In this document: positions 50,256 through 61,773 of the stretch, piece by piece
Layout of the letters: each line of letters begins with the position of its first letter
Numbering within the stretch: position 1 is the stretch's first letter
Assembly: GCF_014529535.1 (NCBI RefSeq)
Contig: NW_023503608.1
Coordinates: 9,164,501 to 9,228,500 of the forward strand
Length of the DNA stretch: 64,000 nt
Source of the DNA: Bradysia coprophila
Lineage: Eukaryota; Arthropoda; Insecta; Diptera; Sciaridae
Direction: 5' to 3'
Made by a program: the position numbers and the translations under genes
Notes under the pieces: generated by a model
The model's database searches: none
What the model saw: the letters and a program-made list of their open reading frames with translations, nothing else
Told to the model about the DNA's origin: nothing

Positions 50256-53200
50256 ATGGAAGTGAATGATTTCATGGACTTAAATACTACGGAGCTGTTT
50301 GTCGATTCAGACGAATCCATCGATAAAAATGTGGAGGACAACAACAGCGAAACACTGATCTTAGATAGTGAAGATGACAACTTTGCGACAACATTCTCTT
50401 CGGATAGTGAACGTAGTGGAAATGGAATTGAAGATTGTAGTGCAGCCGATGCCGAAGAGGCTACTGGCGATGTGGTGAGTGTGAATTCTTTTTATTTTCT
50501 TTGCCAGATTGTTACATAGTCTCGAACATGATTTGTCCTCTCGTAACTGAAAAACTTAAGATGAGCAAAATGATCTTATCAATCTATTGCGGTTTAAATT
50601 GTTCTCTGGACTATGAGGCAGTGTCGTTAAAAATTTTTATTTTCGTTTGAACTTAATACTGTAGTTTATCTACGAACGGGGCTAACCGTTGCTCTATTAG
50701 CAGTCCAGGCTAAATTTTAAGCGTCTATTGACACGCTCTAATAACCTACACAGTACGCCGAATGTAATGACTAACAGCATGCTTTCCACTATGAATCGAC
50801 GCTCTGTTGCTTCGTTTGAACTTTGAATGCTAGTTGTCTTAGATCAAAGTTACTAAATTTTTGATTTTTTTTTTCATTTTGATTCAGATCATTGGAACCA
50901 AACCAACAATTACAATCGAAGAAGGAAGATTTTCAAATTCTACAAGCGTACCAACAGCGGTCATAACACCAGCTATACCATCCGGTTTGTCAATAATTCA
51001 AAAATGTACAAAAACACAGTCAACATCCGACATTATTGGATTGAGAAAGCAAACGGTGACGGATAATGTACAAACGATAATCAGACCGACATCGGTCATA
51101 TCGAAAACAATTGCTATGCAGGATGCCAACTTGAATTCAGAAATGCCATCTGCAAATGTATCAACGACGTCTTCCAATGAAACATCTTTGGTTTCGTTGC
51201 GACCACAAGCCTCTCAGAAACTGTCGTCAATCGTGAACAAAGGACAGTTAAATTCCATGGCAAAATATACGAAACTTCACACGGCACTGATTGGTACAGT
51301 GACCGAATCGAATACTATTTCCGCACCTACAAAATTAGTAAAGATTGCACCGGCAAATGTATCATTGTCAACGACCAACTCCGTTTCGGAACTGAAAACC
51401 TCTCCAGTGATTTTCGTTCAGGCGCCCGCCCCAAAATTGGGTCAAAAATTTACGTCGTTGAAGATCCTTCAAAAATGTCCGTCACCAGGATCCATTGTAA
51501 AGCAAAAAATTTTGAATTTGAATGAGATGCGTAAACTGGGTTCGGGTGCTTCATTGAAACTATTGAATACTGCTGCACCGAACAGCACAATATCGTCAGC
51601 TGAGACAAACTTAAGCTACCTACAGTCAACGTCATCATTGATTGTGCTTAAGCCACCAATACCGTCAACCTCGATAGCTGGAAGCCAAGCATCTACAACC
51701 ATTCAGTTGAAGCCCCAGCAGCTTTACCAAACGATGTCATCGTCCACTAAGCCAGCAACGATCTCATTCGTCACAGCACCAAAACCGGCACCGATTGCTA
51801 TTGGTACAAAATTGATTCCGAGCAAGATATTAACAGTCAAACCAGGCACAGTCGATTCAACTATACAACATCATTTGCCTGCCGGTCTTACCAAAATACC
51901 GAAAGAAACGATTGTCAATAAAATTGCGACCAAAGACGCAAATACCATCGATGTTGTGCGGATGCTGAAGTCTAAGCAAACCGAAAAATCCGTTGAGCCG
52001 ACAGTTACTATTGGCCAGAAACAAATGGCAAACAAACCGGCATCAGAATTTCAATCGCTGACGAATTTCTTATCTTCCAATGATAAGCCGAAAAGTCTTC
52101 TTAGTAGCTCGAGTAAACATGGCGAACACCTCACGACTCTTGAAACTTCGAACGGAAAAATGATGGGGAAACTGGACGAAACAAGAGCTGAATCGATAAC
52201 TATATCAAATGGAAAGCTGTCAAATCCGCACGGTTCAATAAAAGTTTTGAAATCTGTCAGTGAAATCGATGCAGAGACGGTGGATGGTGCAAAATCACCT
52301 AATGTTGGTGCGAATGACGGAAACTGCATCGACAAGAAATTGGAACAGTTGAACACAAGCCCAAGACTTCTGGGACGATCGAAATCATTGACAATTGAGA
52401 AACATCAATCGAAGGTCAGACGACGCTATCCATCATCCGGTAATACCATACCCACTCGAGTGGAAAACGAGAATGATGCTTCGAATGAAGTATGGCAGAG
52501 TAGAGATAAAACAGCCAAGCCAGATTCAATAGAAGAGATTGAAGAGCTGACAGAGGAAAAAGTTATTGAAGAGACACTCGGCACTGAACGGATAAAAACT
52601 GTTGGAGATTCTTTGGAGTGTGATGAAAAAATCGACGATTCCGACAAGAGCAAAAGTGTAAGTCCGGATGTCCTGTTGGGAAATGTTCGACAAATTCCTA
52701 CTACTACTACCACCACCACTATTGCTGTTTCTGCCGCAAATCCATTACCAAGTAGCGTATCTTCTTCATCGCATGTTGATCAAAAGATAGATGATCCATT
52801 GACGTACATAAAATGGAGGAATGGCGTCGGTTTCCTACGATACAGCAATTTGACTTTCAGCAAAAACGAATTCAATTTGCTGGAGGTACTAGAAGTTAAA
52901 GAGTCTAATAAATGTCAAAAAAACGTAAAAATGCCGTCGCTCAAGGCAAATGAATCATCGACGGAACAAATTATTGACTTAGTGGATAGGAGAGCGGATG
53001 TTGGCGATAAAAGTGGAACAATCGGCCGAAAGAAGATTGAATCGAAACTGCGATTCAAACGGGCCGGCATGAATTTGCTACAAAATGTCTTTGTGTGGGA
53101 GCTGTACCTGCGTTTGACGGACACTCAAGCAGCACCAGATAGTCTATTCATCAATCCATTTCCAAGTTCGCCAAATCCGTTCGAAGTTGGCATGAAAATG

Positions 53201-55068
53201 GAAGCCATTGATCCGGAGCATTGTTCACTGTTTTGTGTGTGTACAGTCGTTGAAAAATTGGGATATCGGATTAGATTGTCATTCGATGGTTACGGTGACA
53301 AGTTCAGTTTTTGGCGTAATGCCGATTCGATGGAAATATTCCCTGCTGGTTGGTGTGCCAAAAATGGGCGAACACTACAACCGCCGCTTAGATATGCTAG
53401 TGAGTCGTTCGATTGGCATCGATACCTGCTGAAGACTAATGCTAAATTCGCACCAAGATCGAATTTCACACATCTCAATTCTATGGTAGGTTTTAACCAT
53501 CACGAGCGAATTTCATCATCTTTCGTCCAACCGGTCTATTAATCGAATTATTTTTCCACAGACAACTCGCAATCCATTCAAATGTGGCATGAAATTTGAA
53601 GCTGATCATTTGAAGTTGGGCCGTGGAAAAGTTGGTGTTGCAACAGTAGGTGACGTTCTTGACAATCGAATTCTGGTGCAGTTCGACGGATTCGATTCAA
53701 CGCATGACTACTGGGCCGATATCACATCACCAAATATTCATCCGTACAATTGGCACAAAAGTAACAACCATCGGCTTATCGTAGCCAAAGGTGAGTTCAT
53801 CGAGCTGCAGAATAAAGAAATTTTTCCTAACATTTGCTCCGTTTACAGAATACGAAAGGAATTTCTCATGGCACCATTACCTAGCGGCCTCAATGTCACA
53901 ACCGGTTCCGAGAGAATACTTCTGTCGCAGGCCTCCTATCGGTTTTCGCGAAGGAATGAAATTGGAAATTGTCGATAAAAAAGTGCCAACGTTGATTCGT
54001 CCATGTACAGTTATTCGAGTGGCTGATTACCACATTCAAGTATTATTCGACGGGTGGCCAGCAACGTATTCATATTGGATTGAGGATGATCACCCGGATA
54101 TTCATCCCATCAACTGGTGTTTGAAAACCGAACATCCACTCGAACCTCCATTAGGTAAGTCACATGTCAGTTCGTATTTGACGGACGTTATTTTAACTGA
54201 ATTTTGTTGTCTCTTTCCAGGTTTTAATGAAGTCGACGAGTTCAGGAGTTCACAATGTGGTGTATTGGGCTGTCGAGAACTGGGCAACGCTAAACATTTC
54301 GGCGTCGGTTTCCACTACACAATATTCGAATGTCCATATGAATCTAGGAATTGGTTGATGGCCGACATCAAGCCTGACCGACTCTTTGAAGCCAAGTGAG
54401 TGTGATAGAGCCAAACGAATGCGTCTGGTTTTGCGTCTGGTTTCTTTACTAAATTTGTTCTTTTCTGTCCCACCTACAGCAGAACACAAAAAGTACGAAA
54501 ACGTCGAGCGAAGCCAATCACGTCTGGAACGGAATCATATCAAAGAATCAAATTGGACCTACCATCATCCGAGGAAAATAGCCTACTGAATGCACCATCG
54601 GTCGAATGGAATGTACAGCCAACCAGAATTAAAAATGAAGAAATCGAAATCGGCGAAACGAAGCTACAGACGAGCGTGCCAGTCGTAAAACCGGAACACT
54701 CGGACAATAAAATACCGAAGCATATTCAAGTAACGGAACCAATACTGCGTGACTACGGTCCAGCCCTAATGCACATCCACAAGCTGTGGACGCAAAACTC
54801 GAAAGCGGTCAACATTCGTCACATCGCCAAAAACCCGATGTGCTGGACGGTGGAAGAGGTTGCCGACTATGTGTCACGGCTGCCTAATTGTACGAAACTA
54901 GGGAAACTATTCCGTGAGCATGAGATCGACGGTGATTCGTTTCTGAAATTGTGTCAAAATGATCTGGTTGATGTGTTGGAAATTCGTATGGGACCGGCTG
55001 TTAAGGTTTACAATCAGATCGTCGCGTTGCGGTCAGAAGTGTGCGAGAATTATATGGAATCGGATTAA
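50256..55068 (+). CDS. l(3)mbt: Lethal (3) malignant brain tumour homologue: three MBT repeats, zinc finger, SAM
   Basis: Six exons join in frame: 50256-50474, 50888-53485, 53562-53790, 53849-54154, 54221-54395 and 54480-55068, giving 1371 residues. An acidic, then Ser/Thr-rich disordered N-terminal part of about 800 residues precedes three MBT repeats (about 805-905, 913-1015, 1019-1117). These show FVWELYL, GMKMEAIDPEH, FDGYGDKFSFW; FDWHRYL, GMKFEAD; FSWHHYL, GMKLEIVD, FDGWPATYSYW and DHPDIHPINWC. A C2HC finger follows (CGVLGC, then H and C in FHYTIFEC), then a SAM domain near 1294-1360 (CWTVEEVADYVSRL, HEIDGDSFLKL). The order MBT x3, C2HC, SAM is that of L3MBTL/l(3)mbt rather than Sfmbt (four MBT) or Scm (two). 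In Drosophila it represses germline and neural targets on chromatin, in LINT and dREAM-type complexes. Polyadenylation signal near 55749-55754. Confidence 0.93.
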
Positions 55069-55959
55069 TGTGTACAAAGTAAGATGTTAATATTGTTTCT
55101 TTTAAGAGGGGTTCGGGTGAGGGGATGAGAATAATTACATTATTTAAGTGCGTCGTCTACATGATACGGCAACAAGAGAACACCAGGTTTTCGATTGTGT
55201 TTGTAACAATAAGAACGTAATCTTTGTCGAATTATAATAAGTAAAATTTCATTAGCAAATGCGTTTCTATTACACTGGAAAAGTTGTTGGGCTCGTTTAC
55301 AGTTTCCCTTCCACTAAAGCACCAATAGAAAGAGATTGAGAAAGGAAGTGCACTTAACCGACGGACTGAATCAAAAAGTTGACTTTGAAGACCTGTTAAA
55401 AAACTGAACCTAAAATTGATTTTCCAAACTGATTGGAAAACCTGCACTCTTGGTATAACAATAAGGCCGACCTAATATTTGCACGGGAAGTTGATTTGGT
55501 CTTTCATTTTATGAAAGTTAAGTGGCTGCTTATGTTCGTCCTAATTCATAACAATTTTCTAATTTGCGTAACGCTTCTAGTGCTGACACTTCATTGTCGT
55601 CACCAACATACTTTAATTCAATTGTGCAAAAATGATTCGATTAGAATCAATTTCAATTGCAATGCAAAACGAGTCGATTCGTTGGTGCAAGTTACATAAA
55701 TTAATATAGACATGTACTGCGTTGAGTGATGTGTGAGAGAGCAAATTAAATAAACAAAGTGTTTTGTAATTTTAGCCTGATAGCAGTTTAATTTATGAAA
55801 GAATAAGACAACATTGACTGTAGTTTACAAATCAAACAATTCAATTTTCAAATACACAGCGAACATTGTTGTTGTTGTTCTTGTCAGGAGTGATAAGATA
55901 ACAGATGCAGTAAATTAAGCAACACTCGTCAAAAATTAAGCACAAATATAAAGGAGGCT
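55069..55959. other. 3' UTR of l(3)mbt and convergent spacer
   Basis: l(3)mbt 3' untranslated region probably to about 55775 (AATAAA 55749-55754). The rest is the 3' side of the crystallin gene. The short open frame 55433-55699 is not supported. Confidence 0.5.
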
Positions 55960-57543
55960 CTAATTTCCCATTTCTCTCTTCAATTGGCTCAATTTAGTTA
56001 GACATGCATCTCTCCATGCACGACGTTGCGGCAATTGATCGATTGGACACATTTCCTCCAATTGTTTAGACACTTCTTCGGCAGATGGTCCTTCCATTTT
56101 AGGAGTTGGTCCCATTGTTTCGCTGACCTGCAATTCATTTTCATTTTATTTTTTTAATGGTCACAGAAATTCTGCGATGGGGAGAAGTTAGCGAGAACGA
56201 TTTCTACTGTTGCGATTCGTTGTTTTAATAAAATCAATAGAAATTCAATTTTCGCATCACTGAGACAATAAAAACGTGAAAATTGCAAAATAAAATGCCA
56301 CAAACCTCATAAATAGTCTTTCCGTAGCGTTCGCAATAGTTCGCCATACCCTCAGCATTCAAATGAGCCGTTTCCAATGCTCCCAAAAACGCGTATCGCA
56401 TACCCAATCCATCGGACATGACAGTGTCGATGTCTTTAACATTCAAAATCCCATCAGATACCAATCGCCACACTTCATTCAAAATACTATATTGGATCCG
56501 ATTCAATGCAAATCCCTCGATTTCTCGGCTAAGGGATACGGGCTTCTGTCCGATTTCTTCCATTAATTGTCTGGTTCGTTTCGCCACTTCTGGTTTCGTC
56601 CATGGAGCCGGTACGATTTCCACCAGTGGAACGTAGTACGGAGGATTTACCGGATGCGAAACTATCATCTGTGCTCGATGTTTCAAATCTTTACTGATGA
56701 GCGACGGTAAGAACGTACTTGTTGAGCTGGACAAGATTGTGGTGTCGCTGATAATTTCGTCGAGCTGACCGTACACCTTTCTCTTCAGATCGAGAATTTC
56801 TGGTATACATTCTTGAATCAAAATAGCATCTTTCACCATGGTTTTGATGTCTGTAGTGCCCTTTACGCAAGCAAATTGCTCATCGGCAGTCAGTTTACCG
56901 CGGAGAAGTCCCTTCGATTCGAGATCTTTCAATTCAGTTTTGATATGCTTCATTGCTCCATCAACCTGAGCTGGTAAAATATCGTAGAGTGTTACATTGT
57001 AACCGACCGATGCGAATAGCATGGCCCACGAACTGCCAATGAGACCACTGTAATAAATAAAAGGTTTCTTGTTGGTATGACAGTACGTTATACATTCAAT
57101 AAAAAGAATGATTTTTTATAACCTTGGATACCACCCTGTCTTACACACCCTTCATACTACAATTTTGATATAATCATAAAAATTTGTCAAAGTCTAGTAA
57201 ATCTACTAGTAAATCGGGTTTGATTTCATAAGAACAAGTTCATATACACAATCTTACACTTAAGAGATTATTACTGTTCACAGCGATGTCGTTCACATAT
57301 ATTGAAGGTCATTGAGTTCAAAATAACCGGAGAAATTTACTCTGATCGAAACATCTTAATATCATAAACAATTACAACGAAAGAGATAAGACAAGTTTAT
57401 GAACCCTTTGTAAAAGTGTCTGTAACGAACTTCGGTTTTCGTCTAAAACTATACATTTAACTAATGGAGACATTTTCTGGACTATACAAGAAAAAAAATC
57501 AAACTCACCTTCCGATGATTCCAATGTTACCTTTGCTAGCCAT
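55960..57543 (-). CDS. CRYL1: Lambda-crystallin / L-gulonate 3-dehydrogenase
   Basis: Three exons on the minus strand, 57543-57509, 57047-56306 and 56127-55960, join to 314 residues (human CRYL1 is 319). The Rossmann nucleotide motif GxGxxG is split by the first intron: NIGIIG plus SGLIGSSWA. Then come [39 protein letters not shown], the catalytic-region [16 protein letters not shown] with its histidine, [20 protein letters not shown], and the C-terminal helical domain [11 protein letters not shown]. The third exon ends [11 protein letters not shown]. The family belongs with 3-hydroxyacyl-CoA dehydrogenases and oxidises L-gulonate with NAD+ in the uronate cycle, in the cytosol. Gene ends face l(3)mbt tail to tail about 0.9 kb apart. 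Confidence 0.95.
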
Positions 57544-58072
57544 GTTAAATTTGAACTAAGTACTTTAAATTATCGTAAAATTACGAGAAGAAATGTGTTC
57601 ACAACCAGTTCCGTGTGTTGTTTGGTGATAACTGACAGAAAAAAAATGTCTCTCATCTATATAGCAATTTCATTAGTAGAGGCCCCCCTATTTCGTTAAT
57701 ATAGACAAGAAAATCCACGAATATATTTTATATACTAGAAAACTATAGTCATTTATAGGTAGTCATTTACAGGCAGTCATTTATTAGACGCTACGAATAA
57801 CAAGTTGATAAAGTCAAGTTTTCATGAGCTTGATTACGTCGGCTCTGCCCAGAATTAGCAAGAATCAGAAGAAAACTGGTATTTTTAACATCTTCTTTGG
57901 TAAGTAAGTATATTTTTATATAACCTCTGGTGTAGTTATCTGAAGGCATCTGAAGAAGTGCTTCAATTTCGAAAATGTCCGACTTTTGTGTTCGTCGCTG
58001 ATTTTTTCGTTCGCTTCAACGTGTACATAGACTTTACAATGTAAAGGTTTTAGTATCAGCAGATCATTTATT

Positions 58073-58275
58073 TCAATACTTTACATGCTTCTGCACCGAA
58101 AACCGTTCATTTCATCTATGAAAAGCATTTTTTTCCGGTGCCCTCAGCATGAAAAATATTGGACGTAACTCGGACGAAAAATGAAAATTCACCTTTTCAC
58201 GTATTGATTTACCTCGGCTTCCCCTCGCATCAACAAACGTCATGCGAAAACTCGACTTTTTAACATTTCTGTCCT
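58073..58275. mobile_element. Double-hairpin MITE family C, copy 3 (diverged)
   Basis: TTTACATGCTTCTGCACCG, GTGCCCTCAGCATG, then ATTTACCTCGGCTTCCCCTCG and CGAAAACTCGACTTTT match the copy at 62999 with many changes. Confidence 0.6.
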
Positions 58276-58297
58276 TGTGACGTAATAGTTATTTATT

Positions 58298-58386
58298 CAA
58301 CTGAGTGATAAATGCTTTTTTAGGCACTAGATGTGTAGATACACAATACACATCGTGTGCCTAAAAAGCATTTATCACTCAGTTGT
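58298..58386. repeat. Inverted repeat with a loop
   Basis: CAACTGAGTGATAAATGCTT and AAGCATTTATCACTCAGTTG form a stem of about 30 base pairs around ACTAGATGTGTAGATACACA. The loop-side motif TTTTTAGGYACTAGATGTGTAGAT also occurs once at about 7650. Confidence 0.7.
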
Positions 58387-59681
58387 ATACAACATTTTTC
58401 GTAATAAAGGCAACGGAAAGTCCTACCTTTCGTCACTTGTTTCGAAAATGTCTATTTAACTTTCGTTTTACTATCATTGGACAATTGATGCGTAATTTAA
58501 TTATTTAAGAGCGACCTGGCATTATAGGAAATGAATTAGAACTAAATTTTATCAGGAATTTGTATAGTCAAATTAGGTGTACGTCCGACAACTCATTTGA
58601 TTGGTAGGATATCGATTATTTCCTAAGCATTCAAAAAATCAATATTAATCGAATATTTTATCGATAATTGGTAATTTTAAACTGATAATTCCACAAATAT
58701 CGACTGCTAATTTGATGATCTTTGATATTTATCAATTATCGATAAAACACTCGATTGATATTGTATCAATTATTTGTAAATTTTATCATCGATTGATGAG
58801 ATGACAGTGAGCATGTCAAATTGCCGAGGCATTCGAAAATTAGCCTTTAATGGACGGCTATTCATGAGTTATCTGATAACGACGACAAAAACAAATAAAC
58901 CGTGACTTATGTGAGTTTATAGCATGCATGTTAAATGTGTTGCAATATAAACGCGATCACACAACGTATATTCCCTAACTATAAAATTATCTGAAGATTC
59001 ACAAGTCTAAATTAAGTGATAAGTTTTAATTTATTGAAAATGCGGCTGAGATAATTCGGTTTGAGTGGCAGATACCTCTACTCAATTACTATACATTTGC
59101 TTGTTTGATCAAAACAAAATTGTTCAAAATTGAATAATACTTTAACAAGTAAAATGCACTTAAACGTTATTAATATACAAAAGATGCACTAGTCGGGGCT
59201 GATGTTAATTTTTATTGCGCTAAAGTCAATAATGCAGTTTCCAGTAGTACTCGAGGCGAGTGTGGACGTAAAAATAATTTTGGGATGATAAGGGAGACAT
59301 GACAAATGATCACTGAGGTATAGGTAATCATATTACAAGAGCTAGAACTACACACGTAGCAGCTAATTATATGAGTTGCTTTCTTGAAGAAAATGATAAG
59401 ACGCGAGTGAGACACCCAAAAAATTGGACTGTCCACATCACATACCCAATATCCTATATGCCAACGGACATTTTTCAAATTTGAGGGCAAGAGAGTATTT
59501 TGGAGAAAAAAAATGCGGTCGAACCATTATGAGTTTTTGGGCAATAGTTTCGGGTTTGCAATTTTCTAGCATAGGGATTTTTTCGGACGGACGGATCATA
59601 ATCGAATGTCATGGGAGCAATGGGCAATGGGCGATGGGACAATGAGCTTTGCCAAAAAAGACATTGGAAATTAGCCTCTAA

Positions 59682-59847
59682 GGGGCCGTTCATAAATTAC
59701 GTAACGCTAGAGGGGGAGGGGGGGGGTATGAGGCAAGCGTTACGGTTCTAACAAAATTGGGTCAAACTTGACCCTTTTAGCGTTACAGACCCGGGGGGGG
59801 GTCTGAAAAATGTTGATTTTTGCGTTACGTAATTTATGAACGGCCCC
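59682..59847. mobile_element. Short MITE with GGGGCCGTTCATAAATTACG termini
   Basis: A 166-bp element with 26-bp terminal inverted repeats that appear perfect (GGGGCCGTTCATAAATTACG continuing to TAACGC, and the complement at 59822-59847). The interior has two G-runs on the same strand (near 59711-59726 and 59796-59806). I recall similar termini in MITEs from other insects, but I cannot assign the superfamily from memory. Confidence 0.85.
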
Positions 59848-60174
59848 TAATTAGTAATTGGTAATACTAAGACAAAAGGGACCTCAATATATACCAGTAA
59901 TTTTTGACCAGAATGAATTAGGAAACTAGCTCTACCTACCATGCCTTCTCCGAGAAGATTTTTTAAGATAGTTTAATGTCGCAGTTAGAGTTAAAGTAGA
60001 TAAAGTGATAAAGTTGAGGATTTTCCTGGAGTATTGGCACAGAACAGTCTGTACTACAAATTTGCAAGTTTGTTGTTAATAAACCAGGAATCTTCCGAAT
60101 TGAGAACTTTAAATTCATTGCGCTGATCTGCCACTTGACACAGTAAATAAATTCTTCTTCGTCATTATTGCAAG
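59848..60174. other. Spacer upstream of the LRR gene
   Basis: AT-rich DNA with no gene; the last part is promoter for the leucine-rich-repeat gene. Confidence 0.4.
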
Positions 60175-60181
60175 TATAAAA
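60175..60181 (+). promoter_or_regulatory. TATA box of the LRR gene
   Basis: TATAAAA, with an initiator-like AACAGTCAGA about 20-25 bases downstream and the split start codon at 60311. Spacing fits a core promoter with a 5' leader of about 100 bases. Confidence 0.6.
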
Positions 60182-60310
60182 GAAGAAGGTTCAACAGTCA
60201 GAGGTTCTGTTTGCATTCACATTCGCATACACAATCGTGTAACGTTCAATACTTAGTGCATTGTTAGTTAAAAAATTTGCAGTGAATAGTATTAACCACA
60301 ACAAGAGAAG

Positions 60311-61133
60311 ATGTAAGTGGAAAAAGTTTGAGTGATTGTAAACTTAAAGAAAATTAAAACACAAAATTTGTAACCTCAGGTATAAATGTTTTCCAATATT
60401 ACTGGTGATGGTGTTTTTCATCGGCTCAATAAATACGATCGTTGTCCAGTGCAAGTACGAGTTTGACTATTTCTACTTTTGCCATGGCACAGTTATCGAT
60501 GGGTATAAAAATCCTAACATAACCGAAGTTCAAGGTGACCATGTCGGTAATAGAACGCTCGCAGACGTTGACTCAGTGCGATTAATAAAACAAAATTTGA
60601 CCGAATTCCCCGGACACATTGAAAAGTTCTTTCCTAAAGTGTCGAAAATCGATCTGGCTGAAAACAACCTAACAAACATAACAAATGCCGAGATCCGCAA
60701 CATTCCGAAACTGAGAGATTTGGTTTTGTGGGGAAATAAACTCACGATACTGGACGGTAACTTGTTGCAGGGTATGTGCTATATCAAATTTCTCGATCTC
60801 GACTATAATCAAATCAAACACGTCGGCGACGACTTCCAATTTCCCGAAAATGCTCTACTGTTTATGCAACACAATTCTTGCATCAATATTACCATATTCG
60901 GTGTTTTGGAAGTGTTGAGAATCAAGTCAATATTCCGAAGCAAGTGTCCACCCGTTGGGGTCGAGCCAACAGTACTCAATGAAAATGATATAGTTATACC
61001 TGAGTATGTTCGAAGAAACGTAGAAGCTCAAGCAATGTACAGCCGAATGCAGTTATTTGAAGAGAGATTGGAAGCTCTGGAGGCTAAAATGGCCAATGCA
61101 GTTGAAATCAGAATAAGCGACACCGGTTTATAA
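60311..61133 (+). CDS. Small secreted leucine-rich-repeat protein
   Basis: The start codon is split by the intron: AT at 60311-60312 (donor GTAAGT), then G at 60380 after the acceptor CCTCAG. The joined protein has 251 residues. Residues 1-25 are a signal peptide (FPILLVMVFFIGS). Two cysteines start the mature protein, then four to five leucine-rich repeats follow (VDSVRLIKQNLTEFP, VSKIDLAENNLTNI, LRDLVLWGNKLTILDG, IKFLDLDYNQIKHV), then a Cys pair (NSC, SKC) that may cap the repeats. Several N-glycosylation sites (NIT, NRT, NLT) fit secretion. The C-terminal part is a short helix likely to form a coiled coil (LFEERLEALEAKM). No transmembrane helix after the signal. The function is unknown; small secreted LRR proteins in flies include immune and matrix proteins. 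Polyadenylation signal at 61242-61247. Confidence 0.88.
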
Positions 61134-61566
61134 ATCGAATGGATTCACGCACACCAATGATGAGGAAATGTTTGCTCCTTTTATAAATACATTATCACAT
61201 ATTTTAACCTTTCAGCATATTTATATTCAATTCTTTTATTCAATAAAAAATAACGAAACGAAAAAAATGGTTTTTGGTTGCAAACACATTGTTGGTCGAC
61301 TTCGGTGGAATTCTGTGTCCTTTACAGAACGCGTTAGTTCAGAGTTTATTTTTAGGAATTCATTAAAACAGGCCATGCATTAGGTAAATTAGGGAAGTAA
61401 ACGGCCTTGCTCCATTAAAAAAATTATTGAAAAATGTAGGAATTTTTAAGAATTAAATTATCTTTAAATAGGGCTTGCATTCAAATTTTACGTTCGTTTC
61501 GCCTTAACCTTTCGAAAACGGTTAATCATCAGTTACCTACAGCAAAGACAAAAATAAGTGGAACGA
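61134..61566. other. 3' UTR of the LRR gene and spacer
   Basis: AATAAA at 61242-61247 marks the likely 3' end. The region near 61505-61560 loosely resembles the TTAA family. No gene. Confidence 0.45.
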
Positions 61567-61573
61567 CTCAGTG

Positions 61574-61766
61574 CACGGCAGAGTAAAAGTAAACCTGGCA
61601 GGAGCGGTTCATTATTGAAACGTCAAATGAGGGACCTAATACACTGTATGAAAATGAACTCAAATGAACACTGACATAAGTTGAAAAATTTAATTCGCAA
61701 AAAACATACGGCTCGGGTCCCTAGTCAAACAAGCGCTCCTGCCTGGGTTACTTTTACTCTGCCGTG
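61574..61766. mobile_element. MITE family E, copy 2, with 7-bp target duplication
   Basis: A 193-bp element with 33-bp inverted ends (CACGGCAGAGTAAAAGTAA continuing to GGCAGGAGCG, and the complement ending CTCTGCCGTG). It is flanked by CTCAGTG at 61567-61573 and 61767-61773. The termini closely resemble those of the 618-bp element at 36936. No coding capacity. Confidence 0.9.
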
Positions 61767-61773
61767 CTCAGTG

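Larger units (their letters stand above)
57544..59681. other. Intergenic with repeat remnants
   Basis: Upstream of the crystallin gene. Holds a diverged family C element (58073-58275), a hairpin at 58298-58386, AT-rich inverted runs at 58600-58800 rich in ATCGAT/TATCGATAA, and a TTAA-family fragment near 58860-58930. No gene seen. Confidence 0.5.

Noticed and set aside
53208-53432. Overlapping frames within the MBT region
   Set aside because: Shadows of the l(3)mbt coding exons.
50256-55068. Sfmbt or Scm as the identity of the MBT-SAM gene
   Set aside because: Three MBT repeats and a C2HC finger before SAM match l(3)mbt; Sfmbt has four MBT repeats and Scm two.
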